NCBI GenBank assembly: GCA_965215115.1
Contig: OZ244050.1
Coordinates: forward strand, 3,286,001-3,350,000
Source: CALDTK01 sp965215115
GTDB taxonomy: Bacteria > Bacteroidota > Bacteroidia > Chitinophagales > Saprospiraceae
Reading direction: 5' to 3'
DNA: 64,000 nt
Shown here: positions 41,728 to 51,158 of the stretch, one piece after another
Layout of the letters: every line of letters starts with the position of its first letter
Numbering within the stretch: position 1 is the first letter of the stretch
Made by a program: the position numbers and the translations under genes
The notes under the pieces: generated by a model
What the model saw: the letters and a program-made list of their open reading frames with translations, nothing else
The model's database searches: none
What the model was told of the DNA's origin: nothing

Positions 41728-42573
41728 CATCTCAAACCCCTCCATCGAGAAGCCCACCACCCGAAACGCCTTACCCTCGAGCGCCAGCTGGCTAAGCCCC
41801 GGCCCGTCGAAGGTGTGCTCGACGCCGTCGCGGTCGGTGACGCGGTACTCGCAACCGAAGTTAAAGTAGACCGCGCCGTCGGGACCTTTGAGCGGCTTGC
41901 CGGTCCCGAAGCCCACCGGGACGATCTTGGTCCACTGCTCCTTCCACTGCCGGATCTTCTGTAGGGCCTGCGCCTTCGGGACGGCCTCCGCGCCATCGCG
42001 GCAGGTGTGGGCCAAAAGCTCGCCCGTGAAGGGCGCCGCGGGGTCGAGCAGGTCCTCGAGGAACTGCGTCGTGACGGTGGCCATGTGGTTGGGTGAGTCC
42101 GAGCGGACCTGGTCGTACATCACGGCGATGACGTGGCGCTTCTGAGGGTCCCCGTCGATCGCGGTCTGCTCCGGGGGCGCGGGGATCGTGTGCTCGAGGA
42201 AATCCGTCGTGAGGAAGCGGTAGAAACCGGCGTCCGTCATCCACTCCGGCTGCTCCGTGTAGACGCCGGCCTTCATGAAGGTCTCGAGCAGGAGCTTATT
42301 CGCGCGCTCGAACTGCCGCGCCTTCGCCATCGCGGTGGCCTGCTTGGCGACCTTGCGGCTCAGGAAATCGCCGATCGGCACGTACGTCTCCGGGCCGCCG
42401 CCCTCGATGGCCATGATGCGCTGTAGGAATTGCGCTTCCATCTCGGGCGTGAAGGCCCCGTCGGCGTTCTCGCCGAAGCCAAAGAAGGCCCCGTGCTCGG
42501 ATTCCATCTGCGCTTTGGTGAGTTCGTTCTGGAGGCGGAGGCGCTCGTCGGGGGTGAGGTCATCGGTCGGCAT
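41725..42573 (-). CDS. Hypothetical cytoplasmic protein
   Basis: 282 residues from ATG 42573 (MPTDDLTPDERLRLQ); the frame runs further upstream, but that part is antisense to the Uma2 gene. The N-terminal third is helical with LQNELTKAQMESEHGAFFGF, and the C-terminal third reads like a beta-rich domain (PDGAVYFNFGCEYRVTDRDGVE). No signal peptide, no membrane segment, no family that I recognise. It is convergent with the DUF1990 gene and contains no hairpin-motif copy. Confidence 0.7.
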   Translation of the reverse strand: MPTDDLTPDERLRLQNELTKAQMESEHGAFFGFGENADGAFTPEMEAQFLQRIMAIEGGGPETYVPIGDFLSRKVAKQATAMAKARQFERANKLLLETFMKAGVYTEQPEWMTDAGFYRFLTTDFLEHTIPAPPEQTAIDGDPQKRHVIAVMYDQVRSDSPNHMATVTTQFLEDLLDPAAPFTGELLAHTCRDGAEAVPKAQALQKIRQWKEQWTKIVPVGFGTGKPLKGPDGAVYFNFGCEYRVTDRDGVEHTFDGPGLSQLALEGKAFRVVGFSMEGFEM

Positions 42574-42630
42574 GGTCGGAAGGTAGCACCTGCTCGTTGA
42601 TGAATGCTCGTGTGTGCTTACCTTCGGGTC

Positions 42631-43320
42631 ATGTCGAACATCGTAGACCAGGAGGCCGTCGAGCAGTTGCTCCACCGTCACGACGCCGAGGAGATCGTTT
42701 CCGCCGTCCAGGAGAAGATCGCCGCGGAGCAACGCCGTCGCGAGGAGTTCTACGAGTGGCTCGACGAAGACAAGAAGGCCGAGTTCATCGACGGTGAGAT
42801 CGTCGTGCACTCGCCGGTGATGAAGCGGCACGCGGACGCGACCAAGCTGCTGACCAAGCTCCTCGACACCTACGCCGAGGTAAAAGGCCTCGGTTACGTC
42901 GGTACCGAAAAGCTACTGGTTCGGCTCAAACGCGATGACTTCGAGCCCGACGTGGCCTTCTGGTTCGCAGACCGCGCGCGACACTTTACGGAGGACCAGT
43001 TATTCTTTATCCCCCCCGATCTGGTCGTCGAAGTGTTGAGTAAAGGCACCGAGGGATTGGATCGCGGTCGGAAGTACGCGTCTTATGAGGCAAATGGCGT
43101 CACGGAGTATTGGCTCGTGGACGCAAAAAGAAAGTTTGTCGAATGCTACGACCTCAGTGCACAAGGCGCCTACGTCCTCCGTGGAAGGACAACTCTCAGC
43201 GATCAGCTCAGCAGCGAGGTAGTAGCCGGATTTAGCATCCCCTGCCGAGCGATTTTCGAGGTCGACGCCAACTTGGACGCCCTCGACGAAATCATGGCCT
43301 CGCGCCGGCGCCGTAAGTAA
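42631..43320 (+). CDS. Uma2-family putative restriction endonuclease
   Basis: 229 residues from ATG 42631. The C-terminal two thirds are the Uma2 (DUF820) nuclease fold: AEFIDGEIVVHSP, then FEPDVAFWFADRA, PPDLVVEVLSKGTEGLDRGRKY and YEANGVTEYWLVD, which supply the P-D and E-x-x-K-like catalytic residues. The family is abundant in cyanobacteria and some Bacteroidota, where its cellular role is unclear. The first 60 residues are an added helical region. No hairpin-motif copy. Confidence 0.88.
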   Translation: MSNIVDQEAVEQLLHRHDAEEIVSAVQEKIAAEQRRREEFYEWLDEDKKAEFIDGEIVVHSPVMKRHADATKLLTKLLDTYAEVKGLGYVGTEKLLVRLKRDDFEPDVAFWFADRARHFTEDQLFFIPPDLVVEVLSKGTEGLDRGRKYASYEANGVTEYWLVDAKRKFVECYDLSAQGAYVLRGRTTLSDQLSSEVVAGFSIPCRAIFEVDANLDALDEIMASRRRRK

Positions 43321-43397
43321 GGGGACGCTCCAATGAGCCTGCCTACCAGCAGCCCCCGCGCCCCTCTAAACTCTACTCTCTCAACCCTCACCGGCCC

Positions 43398-44429
43398 TTA
43401 CACACTCTTCCGCGGAATCAAAAAGCTGAACTTCCCGATGTTCTTCAGCGCAATGCCGGTCCCGCGCACGACAGCCCGTAGCGGATCTTCGGTGACGTGT
43501 ACCGGCAATTTCGTCTTCTGGCTCAGGCGCTTGTCCAGGCCTCGCAGCAGCGCCCCGCCGCCCGTAAGGTAGAGGCCCGTGCGGTAGATGTCGCTCGCGA
43601 GCTCGGGGGGGGTCGTCTCCAGCGCTCTGAGCACCGCGTCCTCGACCTTCGAGATCGACTTGTCGAGCGCCTGGGCGATCTCCTGGTAGTTGACCGCGAT
43701 CTGGCGCGGGATGCCCGACATCAGGTCGCGCCCGTTGATGGCGTAGTCCTCCGGCGGGTCCTCGAGCACGTGGAGCGCCGACCCGATGTGGATCTTGATC
43801 TGCTCGGCGGTGCGCTCGCCGATGAGGATGTTGTGCTGGCGCTTCATGTACGACATGATGTCGGACGTGAACTCGTCGCCGGCGATGCGGATGGACTGGT
43901 CGGCGACGATGCCGCTCAGGGCGATGACCGCGATCTCGGTGGTGCCGCCGCCGATGTCGATGATCATGTTGCCGATCGGCTCCTCGACGTTGATCCCGAT
44001 CCCGAGTGCGGCGGCCATCGGCTCGTGGATGAGGTAGGTCTCCTTGGCGTCGACGTGGTCGGCGGATTCGAACACGGCGCGCTTCTCGACCTCGGTGATG
44101 CCCGACGGAATGCAGATCACCATCTTCATGTGGGAGAAGAGGCTGCGCTTGCGGCCGATCATGTTAATCATCCCCTCGATCATCGCCTCGGCGGCCTGGA
44201 AGTCGGCGATCACGCCGTCCTTGAGGGGGCGGATGGTCTTGATGTTGTCGTGGGTCTTCTCGTGCATCTGCATCGCCTTGTGCCCGACGGCGATCGTCTG
44301 GTTGGTGCGCCGGTCGACGGCCACGATCGAGGGCTCGTCGATGACGACGACGCCGTCCTGGATGATGAGCGTGTTGGCGGTCCCCAGGTCGATGGCGAGT
44401 TCCTGGGTAAAAAAGCTGAAGAGGCCCAT
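43398..44429 (-). CDS. mreB: Rod-shape determining protein MreB
   Basis: 343 residues from ATG 44429 (MGLFSFFTQELAIDLG). Bacterial actin that guides lateral cell-wall synthesis. Actin-fold phosphate loops are LAIDLGTANTLI and IIDIGGGTTEIAVI, the adenosine segment is LYLTGGGALLRGL, and the N-terminal amphipathic FSFFTQ patch is present. mreC and mreD are not next to it on this side; the gene upstream side is a 400-base non-coding region. No hairpin copy within the gene. It converges on the Uma2 gene. Confidence 0.96.
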   Translation of the reverse strand: MGLFSFFTQELAIDLGTANTLIIQDGVVVIDEPSIVAVDRRTNQTIAVGHKAMQMHEKTHDNIKTIRPLKDGVIADFQAAEAMIEGMINMIGRKRSLFSHMKMVICIPSGITEVEKRAVFESADHVDAKETYLIHEPMAAALGIGINVEEPIGNMIIDIGGGTTEIAVIALSGIVADQSIRIAGDEFTSDIMSYMKRQHNILIGERTAEQIKIHIGSALHVLEDPPEDYAINGRDLMSGIPRQIAVNYQEIAQALDKSISKVEDAVLRALETTPPELASDIYRTGLYLTGGGALLRGLDKRLSQKTKLPVHVTEDPLRAVVRGTGIALKNIGKFSFLIPRKSV

Positions 44430-44845
44430 GTAAGGTTTGGAGGTAGAAGGGCGGCAAAGGAAGCACAAAGATGTCGGACGGGCGCGCTTTCGGGGCCGGG
44501 TGTGGAGTGTTGTGTGGGTTAGTTTCGGCGGGGCCGTCGCGGGGCCAGAGTCATCGCAGGCGGGCGGTGTGGTTTTGGCGAAAGCCCGGACCCGGCGTCG
44601 GCCGAGGGTGTGATGCGGGCACCCGGATCGTAAGTGGCCCCACGGCCAGTCTCAGGATTGGCGCCTTCACCCGGGCGACCGACGCGTGATCCTCGGCGGC
44701 GGTCCACCGCAGGCAGCTCTGCCGGAGTACGACTAACCCAAACTAGGTATTCTTTCCACAAATTACCCCCCCCCCTACATTGCCTCATAGCAAATAATCG
44801 ACCTACCTTCCGGGGCCGTAACGAGCCAATGTTAATCGACGCCTT
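44430..44845. other. Intergenic, mreB upstream region
   Basis: 416 bases between mreB (minus) and the T9SS protein gene (plus). It contains an exact hairpin-motif copy at 44572. A string ACTTACGAtCCgGGT near 44625 (bottom strand) resembles one at 8326 in the radC 5' region. AT-rich sequence just before 44846 probably carries the promoter of the plus-strand gene. Confidence 0.45.
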
Positions 44846-47227
44846 ATGCCAGCAAAGATTACGCTTCTGTTATTCTTCTTATTTCTAACCGGGCTTTCGC
44901 CAAAACTCGTCGCGCAGTCGCCGTGGACCTACGTCGGGGACGTTGATGCCGACCTGACCCACGTCGGGTACGGGCGCTGCGGCGAACTCCTCGGCGAGAG
45001 CCCGAGCGCGATTTACACCAGCGTCGACGGCGGCCTCACCTGGACGCTTCTCACCGCACGGCCCCACGGCAAGAGCGCGGTGCGACTGCTACAGCTACCG
45101 ACGCAGTCGATCGTGCTGCTCAAGTCGAGTACGGACCTCACGACAGAAGTGCCCGCCTGTGGCTCGGTAGCCAAGCGCGTGACGTCCCTCCCTACCTACC
45201 AGGTCTTACAGAACTCCGTCACTGCCTCTATCGATGCCGTGGTGACGCTCGGGCGCCGTATCGTAGCCGTGCAGCAGATCCCGGTGCAGGGCCGCAGCGC
45301 GAGCTACGTTCTATTCGCCGCTATCGACTCCGGCGAAACCATTCCCGAGTCAGCGACCTTGAATCGCTACGCCCGCCTAGAGCAGGGGCGTGACCCTAGG
45401 GCGGACTCACTGTTCCTACAGCAGCCCCGCCTCCTGAGCCGCGACCGTAACTACGCTTTACAAGTGCGCCGCGGCCTGGAGTTCCGAAAGCCCGCCGGTG
45501 CCGACACGCTCTTCTACAGCAACCTCGTCTCGCTCGACGCCGCCGACACCCTCGTCACCGTGTGGACGCGCGCCGGGCAGCCGGAGGGATTCCTCGTAGC
45601 GCGACGCGGCCTGCCGGACGGGTCCTGGACCACGCAGGAGATTGACCGCGGGCAACTCCGCGAAGTCCGGGCCGACGGCTCGACCGCGATGGCGATCCTC
45701 GCCACGGACGGGGTCTACTTCGCGCCGGACGCGCGGGTGTCGGCTTTCGTCAAGACGCTGCCGGCGCGCCCAGGGATTGCTACTGGGCAGCTCAACGCCG
45801 ACGCCACGGAGGCCATTCGCGTGCTCGCCGACGGTCGCCTCGAGCGCCAGCGCCTCGCCGGCGTCGACACGATCGGCAGGCCCCGCATCGGTAATGGCGC
45901 GGGCGTCCTCCAGACTACCGCGGCGGGCACGCTCCTCGTCGGCGGCGACGGGCGCTGGTACGAGTTCGACCCCCGCCAACCCTCCGCAGTGCCCAACGTC
46001 GTCGATCTCGCCGTCGGCGTCAGCACCCGCGTCGATACCATCGGCGGGCGGGCCTACCGCCAGGTGTGGACGGAGGACAACACCTTACTAATCGTGGGCG
46101 ACGGCGCCGACGCCGATACCATCTACCGCTCGTCGCTCCTCGAGACTTTGGAGTTCGTCGGTGGCGGAGCCGGGAGCCGCATCTTACTGCGGGCCGATGG
46201 CAATTTGCTCGTCCGCGACGGGCGCACGGAGTCACTACCTGACTTGCTCCGCGGCCCGCTCCAGGTCATCGGTGCGGATACTGTGGTCGTCGACGGTGGG
46301 GAGATTAAGTTCCTCAGCGCCGCCGGCCGCCGCACGGTGCCCTTCGAGGCCCGCCCGCCGGGCCTCACGCTCGTGCCGCGGGTCTACCGCGAGGACGCGA
46401 GCTTCCTGGTGGCCTACACCAAGCGTATCAGCGGTCCTACAGCGCAACAGCTCTACAGCTTTACGATTGATCCGAGGGAAGCGGACGTGGTTACTTACGC
46501 CCACTCCGAACTCGAACCAGTGCTCTTCCAGGCGGGTGAGCGCCTGTATATCGGACGGGGTGCACCTCGACCGCTCTTCGGGGTGCAGCCCACCGCCGCC
46601 GCGGGCATCGCGCTCACCGTGCCGACGGCGGCCTTCGTGGCCGAGGCGGGCATCTGCTACTACTCCGGTGGTGGCAGGGGGCATGCGCCCTTTAGCAAAA
46701 CCTGCCCTGCCTACGCCCCCGGCGTCCGCGGCATCGTCCGCCTCGGGGACCGCGTCTACATCTCTGGCGACGGCGGCATTTACTCGCAGTTTGTCGTCTG
46801 TAGCCCACTGGACACCGTTCGGTTGGACACGGCCATTGTCATCGGCGAGGTCCTCGCCGGGGTTCGCGTGGATCGCGTCGGCCAGACCGTTACCGCCGAG
46901 CTCCCTATCGCCGGGAGTGCCTGCACGCAGCCCGTAGTGTACCGCGTCACGCAGGTCGTAAGCGTCGGTATCCCGGCGTCCCTACAAACCGCCCGCATCT
47001 TCCCCAACCCAGTCTCGTCTACCCTTCGTGTCGATGGCCTCCCGGCGGACGGCGTCGCGACCACTATCACAATACGGGACCTGCTCGGGCGCACTATCGC
47101 ACCCCCGCAGACTACGCTTGGCATGGACGCCACGACCGTAGACGTAGCGACGCTCCCGAGCGGGGTCTACCTCGTGCAGGTGACGCGGCCCGAGGGATCG
47201 CGGGTGTGGAAGGTGCAACGGTATTGA
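44846..47227 (+). CDS. Secreted protein with T9SS type A sorting domain
   Basis: 793 residues. A signal peptide (ITLLLFFLFLTGLSPKLVAQ) is followed by a beta-rich, propeller-like body (YTSVDGGLTWTLL, a BNR/sialidase-like repeat; later EFDPRQ-type strands) and a final sorting domain: ARIFPNPVSSTLRVDGLPADG, ITIRDLLGRTI, LPSGVYLVQVTR. It is exported by Sec and T9SS. The function of the body is not readable. An exact hairpin copy (44893) makes up LSPKL of the signal peptide; diverged copies are at 45743 and 46688. Confidence 0.87.
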   Translation: MPAKITLLLFFLFLTGLSPKLVAQSPWTYVGDVDADLTHVGYGRCGELLGESPSAIYTSVDGGLTWTLLTARPHGKSAVRLLQLPTQSIVLLKSSTDLTTEVPACGSVAKRVTSLPTYQVLQNSVTASIDAVVTLGRRIVAVQQIPVQGRSASYVLFAAIDSGETIPESATLNRYARLEQGRDPRADSLFLQQPRLLSRDRNYALQVRRGLEFRKPAGADTLFYSNLVSLDAADTLVTVWTRAGQPEGFLVARRGLPDGSWTTQEIDRGQLREVRADGSTAMAILATDGVYFAPDARVSAFVKTLPARPGIATGQLNADATEAIRVLADGRLERQRLAGVDTIGRPRIGNGAGVLQTTAAGTLLVGGDGRWYEFDPRQPSAVPNVVDLAVGVSTRVDTIGGRAYRQVWTEDNTLLIVGDGADADTIYRSSLLETLEFVGGGAGSRILLRADGNLLVRDGRTESLPDLLRGPLQVIGADTVVVDGGEIKFLSAAGRRTVPFEARPPGLTLVPRVYREDASFLVAYTKRISGPTAQQLYSFTIDPREADVVTYAHSELEPVLFQAGERLYIGRGAPRPLFGVQPTAAAGIALTVPTAAFVAEAGICYYSGGGRGHAPFSKTCPAYAPGVRGIVRLGDRVYISGDGGIYSQFVVCSPLDTVRLDTAIVIGEVLAGVRVDRVGQTVTAELPIAGSACTQPVVYRVTQVVSVGIPASLQTARIFPNPVSSTLRVDGLPADGVATTITIRDLLGRTIAPPQTTLGMDATTVDVATLPSGVYLVQVTRPEGSRVWKVQRY

Positions 47228-47672
47228 GGGCGCACACGCCCCGACGCTGCCGATGAGGCTTAGCGAGCCTTGGGTCGAGACTTGAGCTCTTCTTCGACAT
47301 CGATACTGGGCTGAGATACTTCCGGGAAAGCCGCCGCGGCGCTCGGGCGGTCGTTGGACGAGTGGGCTACCTGTAGGTTTAAGCTAATAAGGAGGGTCCA
47401 CAGCCCACTGGTTCAACGGGCCCCGAGTGCCGCGGTGGCCGTCCTAAGGCTCAGTATTCACCACAACTACTTCCACGTGCCGCCGGCCCCGCAAGCAAGC
47501 GAGGAAGATGAGCGAGTTAGGATCATAAACCGGTGAGCGCCAAGAATGCGCCCCTGCAACGCAACGACCGGCTCCGACCCAGGGTCTTCGAATCAGCCTC
47601 ACCTACCGACCGCCGTCAATCACCGACTCAGCCCGGGCCCGCAACGTATCGACTCGCTACTTTGGGCGCCAC
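47228..47672. other. Intergenic, no gene seen
   Basis: 445 bases between the T9SS gene and the first sulfatase. Base composition is more even than in the genes. A 60-residue frame at 47354-47536 lacks any recognisable feature. No hairpin motif, RNA gene or long repeat is seen. Confidence 0.4.
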
Positions 47673-49466
47673 ATGATGCCTCTGCGTGACAACTCAACAG
47701 CGCTCCGCGTTTGCTTCGGGCTACTCTTCAGCGCCCTCACCCTCTCGTGCACGCGCGGGCCCACCACCAACGTGCTGCTCATCGTCGCCGACGACATGGG
47801 CTGGGGCGACCTGTCGCTGCACGGCAACCCCAACGTCCGTACGCCGCACCTCGACGGCCTCGCGCGCTCGGGCATCGAGTTCACCGACTTCTACGTCTCG
47901 GCCGTTTGCTCGCCGACGCGCGCGGAGTTGTTGACGGGGCGCCACGCGCTCGCACTCGGGGTCACGGGCACGGGCGCCGGCGAGGAGCGCGTCGACACGG
48001 GTGCCGTGATGCTGCCGCAGGTTTTGGCGAAAGCCGGCTACCGCAACGCGCTCTTCGGCAAGTGGCACAACGGCGCCCAGGCCCCGAACCACCCGCTGAG
48101 CCGCGGCTTCGAGGAGTTCTTCGGCTTTACCGAGGGGCACTGGGCGACCTACTTCGACGCACCCATGCTCGAGGGCGACGGTGCCCTCACGCAGGGGAGT
48201 GGGTATCTGCCCGACCAGCTCACCGACCGGACGATTGAGTGGCTCGGTCGCGACCGCGCAGCCCCGACGTTCACGATGCTGAACCTCCCGACGCCGCACT
48301 CGCCGATGCAGGTGCCGGACCGCTGGTTTGACGCCGTCTTCGCGCGCGGGCTCGATAGTCTCGGCAATGGGCAGGGCGAAGAAGACCCGGTGTTCACGCA
48401 GGCGGCCCTGGCGATGGTCGAGAACATCGACTGGAACGTGGGGCGTGTACTGCGCGCGCTCGATAGTCTGGGCTTGCGCCAAAACACGCTGGTGATCTTC
48501 ATGAGCGACAACGGTCCGAACAACTGGCGCTGGAACGCCGGGATGCGCGGGCGCAAAGGTTCGGTAGACGAGGGAGGCGTGCGCTCGCCACTGTTCGTGA
48601 GCCTGCCGGGGAGTATCGCCGCCGGGCAGACCGAAGCTGCGCCGCTGAGCGTGCGGGACCTGTTTGCGACGCTCTGCGACTACCTCGGCGTCGACCGCGG
48701 TGGCGTCGAAATCGACGGACGCAGTTTTGCCGAAAGGCTCACCGATCCCGACGTGCGGCTTGCGCCAAAACTGATCGTCCGGCAGTGGCAAGACCGCGTG
48801 AGCGTGCGGGAGGACTCCTTCGTGCTCGACGACGAGGGCCGGCTCTACAACGTCGTCCTGGACCGCGGCCAGACCGTTGACCTGCGCGAGGAGCGCCCGG
48901 GGGTGGCGGCGCGTTTGGAAGCGGGCAAGGCTGCGTTCTGGTACGAGCACCCGCGGCCCGCGGAGCGCGCGGCCCGTCCGTACCTCGTCGGCGCCGACGT
49001 ACGTCGCGCGACGACGCTGACCTCGGGCGAGTCCATCCCCGACGGTGGCGTCGAGCGCAACAGCCGCCACCCCAACAGCACCTACCTCTCGGACTGGGGC
49101 GACACGGCGAGTGTGGCGCGCTGGTCGGTGGACGTCGCCACGGCGGGCGACTACGCGGTCGAGGTGTACTGTACCGTGCCGCCGGCGGCCGCCGGTGGTA
49201 CGCTGTCGCTCCGGCGCGCTGGCGCCCCGTCGGTCGCGGCGTCATCTGCGCTCCTGCCCTACGACCCGCCCGTGCTCGGGGCCGCGGACGACCGCATCGT
49301 GCGCGACGAAGGTTACTACAAAGCCTTCCGCCCCGTCGGGCTCGGGCGCCTGTACCTAGGGCGCGGCCCCGGGACGCTGGAACTGCGGTGGGTCCCGGAT
49401 TCAACCGCCGCCGCGGGGGGGCCTGGGCCGGACGTGCGGCTGCTGCGACTGACGTCGGTAAATTAA
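47673..49466 (+). CDS. Lipoprotein sulfatase with C-terminal extra domain
   Basis: 597 residues. The start MMPLRDNS... LTLSCTRG gives a lipobox (Cys about 26). The sulfatase core has VADDMGWGD (metal Asp pair), the formylglycine motif CSPTRAELLTGRH (Cys about 79), GKWHNG, and SDNGPNNWRW; sulfatases of this type remove sulfate from glycans or other esters. A C-terminal module of about 120 residues (YAVEVYCTVPPAAAGGTLSLRR) is a carbohydrate-binding-like beta-sandwich. Four hairpin copies (48021, 48472, 48724, 48758), the densest gene after the OmpA start. The next sulfatase follows 38 bases on. Confidence 0.92.
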   Translation: MMPLRDNSTALRVCFGLLFSALTLSCTRGPTTNVLLIVADDMGWGDLSLHGNPNVRTPHLDGLARSGIEFTDFYVSAVCSPTRAELLTGRHALALGVTGTGAGEERVDTGAVMLPQVLAKAGYRNALFGKWHNGAQAPNHPLSRGFEEFFGFTEGHWATYFDAPMLEGDGALTQGSGYLPDQLTDRTIEWLGRDRAAPTFTMLNLPTPHSPMQVPDRWFDAVFARGLDSLGNGQGEEDPVFTQAALAMVENIDWNVGRVLRALDSLGLRQNTLVIFMSDNGPNNWRWNAGMRGRKGSVDEGGVRSPLFVSLPGSIAAGQTEAAPLSVRDLFATLCDYLGVDRGGVEIDGRSFAERLTDPDVRLAPKLIVRQWQDRVSVREDSFVLDDEGRLYNVVLDRGQTVDLREERPGVAARLEAGKAAFWYEHPRPAERAARPYLVGADVRRATTLTSGESIPDGGVERNSRHPNSTYLSDWGDTASVARWSVDVATAGDYAVEVYCTVPPAAAGGTLSLRRAGAPSVAASSALLPYDPPVLGAADDRIVRDEGYYKAFRPVGLGRLYLGRGPGTLELRWVPDSTAAAGGPGPDVRLLRLTSVN

Positions 49467-49504
49467 GCTTGGGCGGCACCCGGGCGGAGTGCTACATTTC
49501 GACC

Positions 49505-51118
49505 ATGTTGAAGCTCTGCGCCGCCCTCGTCACCTCCTGTCTCGCGATCGGTACCGCCTGCAGCGCCCAGCGGAGCACGACCAACCAAGCGTCCACCCCT
49601 CCGAACAAGCAAGCGACCACCGCCCCCGCCCCTCAGACGCGACCCAACGTCATCTTCATCCTCACCGACGACCACCGCTACGACGCGATGGGTTTTACCG
49701 GAAGGTTCCAAGGCCTTCAGACCCCGGCCCTCGACGAGATGGCGCGCGACGGGCGTCACTTCGCGAACGCCTTCGTGTCGACGAGCCTCTGTAGCCCGAG
49801 CCGCGCCTCGATCCTGACGAGCCAGTACGCCCACGAGCACGAGGTGGTGGACAACTCCTCCGCCGCGGATCCGACGCTGCAGTTCTTCCCGATGGAGCTC
49901 CAGCGGGCCGGCTACCGGACGGGTTTCTTCGGGAAGTGGCACATGGGCGAGAGTTCGGCCACGGTGCGCCCGGGCTTCGACCGCTGGGTGAGCTTCCGGG
50001 GGCAGGGCACGTACTACGGGATACTCCTCAACGAGGACGGCGTCGAGACCAAACAGTCGGACACGACCTACACCACCGACCTGCTCACGCGCCTCACGCT
50101 CGAGTGGGCCGGCGCGCAGGCCGGGGAGCCCTACTTCGCCTACCTGAGCCACAAGGCCGTCCACGCCGAGTTCGAGCCCGCGCAGCGCCACCTCGGTACC
50201 TACAAAAACGTGCCGATCAGCTACCCGCCCACGATGTGGCCGCCGACCCCCGAGCAACTCGCCGCCACGCGCGCGCTCTGGGACCAGGAGCCCCTGAGTG
50301 CGCCCCCGATGCCGGCCGATGCCTTCGCGCGCGCCAAGGCCGTGGGCTACGACTACGCCGACGTGCCGCTGTGGGTCAAGCGCCAGCGCCACTCCTGGCA
50401 CGGGGTGGACTTTATGTACAATGCCCAAATCCCGTTCGACAGCTTCTACGTCGCCTACCTGGAGGCCCTGCGCGCCGTGGACGAGAGCGTACGTGACGTG
50501 CTGGCTTTCGCCAAAACCGAGACGGCCGCCGGTCGGCCGACGGTGGTGATGTACATGGGGGACAACGGCTTCAGTTTCGGGGAGCACGGCCTGATCGACA
50601 AGCGCCACGCCTACGAGGAGTCGATGCGGGTCCCGATGCTGGCCTGGGGCCCCGGGATCGTGACGCCCGGGCGCTCGGAGGAGTTGGTGCAGAACGTGGA
50701 CATCGGTCCGACGGTGCTCGCCCTGGCCGGCGCCCCCCAGCCTGCGCACTACCGCGGGGTCTCGATGGTGCCGCTGATGCGCGGCGAGCGGCCCGCCGAC
50801 TGGCGCCGGAGCGTCCCTTACGAGTACTACTGGGAGCGGGCCTTCCCGCAGACGCCCACCGTGCACGCGATGCGGGGCGATCGGTACAAGTACATCCGCT
50901 ACCACGGCATCTGGGACCGCAATGAGTTCTACGATGTGATCGCCGACCCGCACGAGGCCAATAATCTTATCGCCGAGCCGGCCATGCAGGACACGATCCG
51001 CGGGATGGCCGCGAGCCTCTGGCAGTGGTTGGGCACCACGGACGGGGAGTTGATGCCGCTAAAGCCCACGCCCGGCAAGCAAGGCGGGCAGGAGTGGTAC
51101 GGGGCGGAGGAGTATTGA
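49505..51118 (+). CDS. Lipoprotein sulfatase
   Basis: 537 residues from ATG 49505 with a lipobox (AIGTACSAQ, Cys about 19). Metal residues appear in FILTDDHRYDAMG, the formylglycine site in CSPSRASILTSQYAH (Cys about 95), GKWHMGESS and MGDNGFSFGEHG. It lacks the C-terminal extra domain of the sulfatase before it but ends in a short basic and Gly-rich tail. The two sulfatases lie in one operon and probably act on the same sulfated glycan. A hairpin copy at 50504 encodes AFAKT in a helix. A formylglycine-generating enzyme is not in the window. Confidence 0.93.
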   Translation: MLKLCAALVTSCLAIGTACSAQRSTTNQASTPPNKQATTAPAPQTRPNVIFILTDDHRYDAMGFTGRFQGLQTPALDEMARDGRHFANAFVSTSLCSPSRASILTSQYAHEHEVVDNSSAADPTLQFFPMELQRAGYRTGFFGKWHMGESSATVRPGFDRWVSFRGQGTYYGILLNEDGVETKQSDTTYTTDLLTRLTLEWAGAQAGEPYFAYLSHKAVHAEFEPAQRHLGTYKNVPISYPPTMWPPTPEQLAATRALWDQEPLSAPPMPADAFARAKAVGYDYADVPLWVKRQRHSWHGVDFMYNAQIPFDSFYVAYLEALRAVDESVRDVLAFAKTETAAGRPTVVMYMGDNGFSFGEHGLIDKRHAYEESMRVPMLAWGPGIVTPGRSEELVQNVDIGPTVLALAGAPQPAHYRGVSMVPLMRGERPADWRRSVPYEYYWERAFPQTPTVHAMRGDRYKYIRYHGIWDRNEFYDVIADPHEANNLIAEPAMQDTIRGMAASLWQWLGTTDGELMPLKPTPGKQGGQEWYGAEEY

Positions 51119-51158
51119 AGAGGACTGGGGGACCGGCTGCGCCTGATGGACTGCGGAC

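Noticed and set aside
47354..47536. 60-residue frame between the T9SS protein and the sulfatase
   Set aside because: No signal, domain or codon bias; likely chance.
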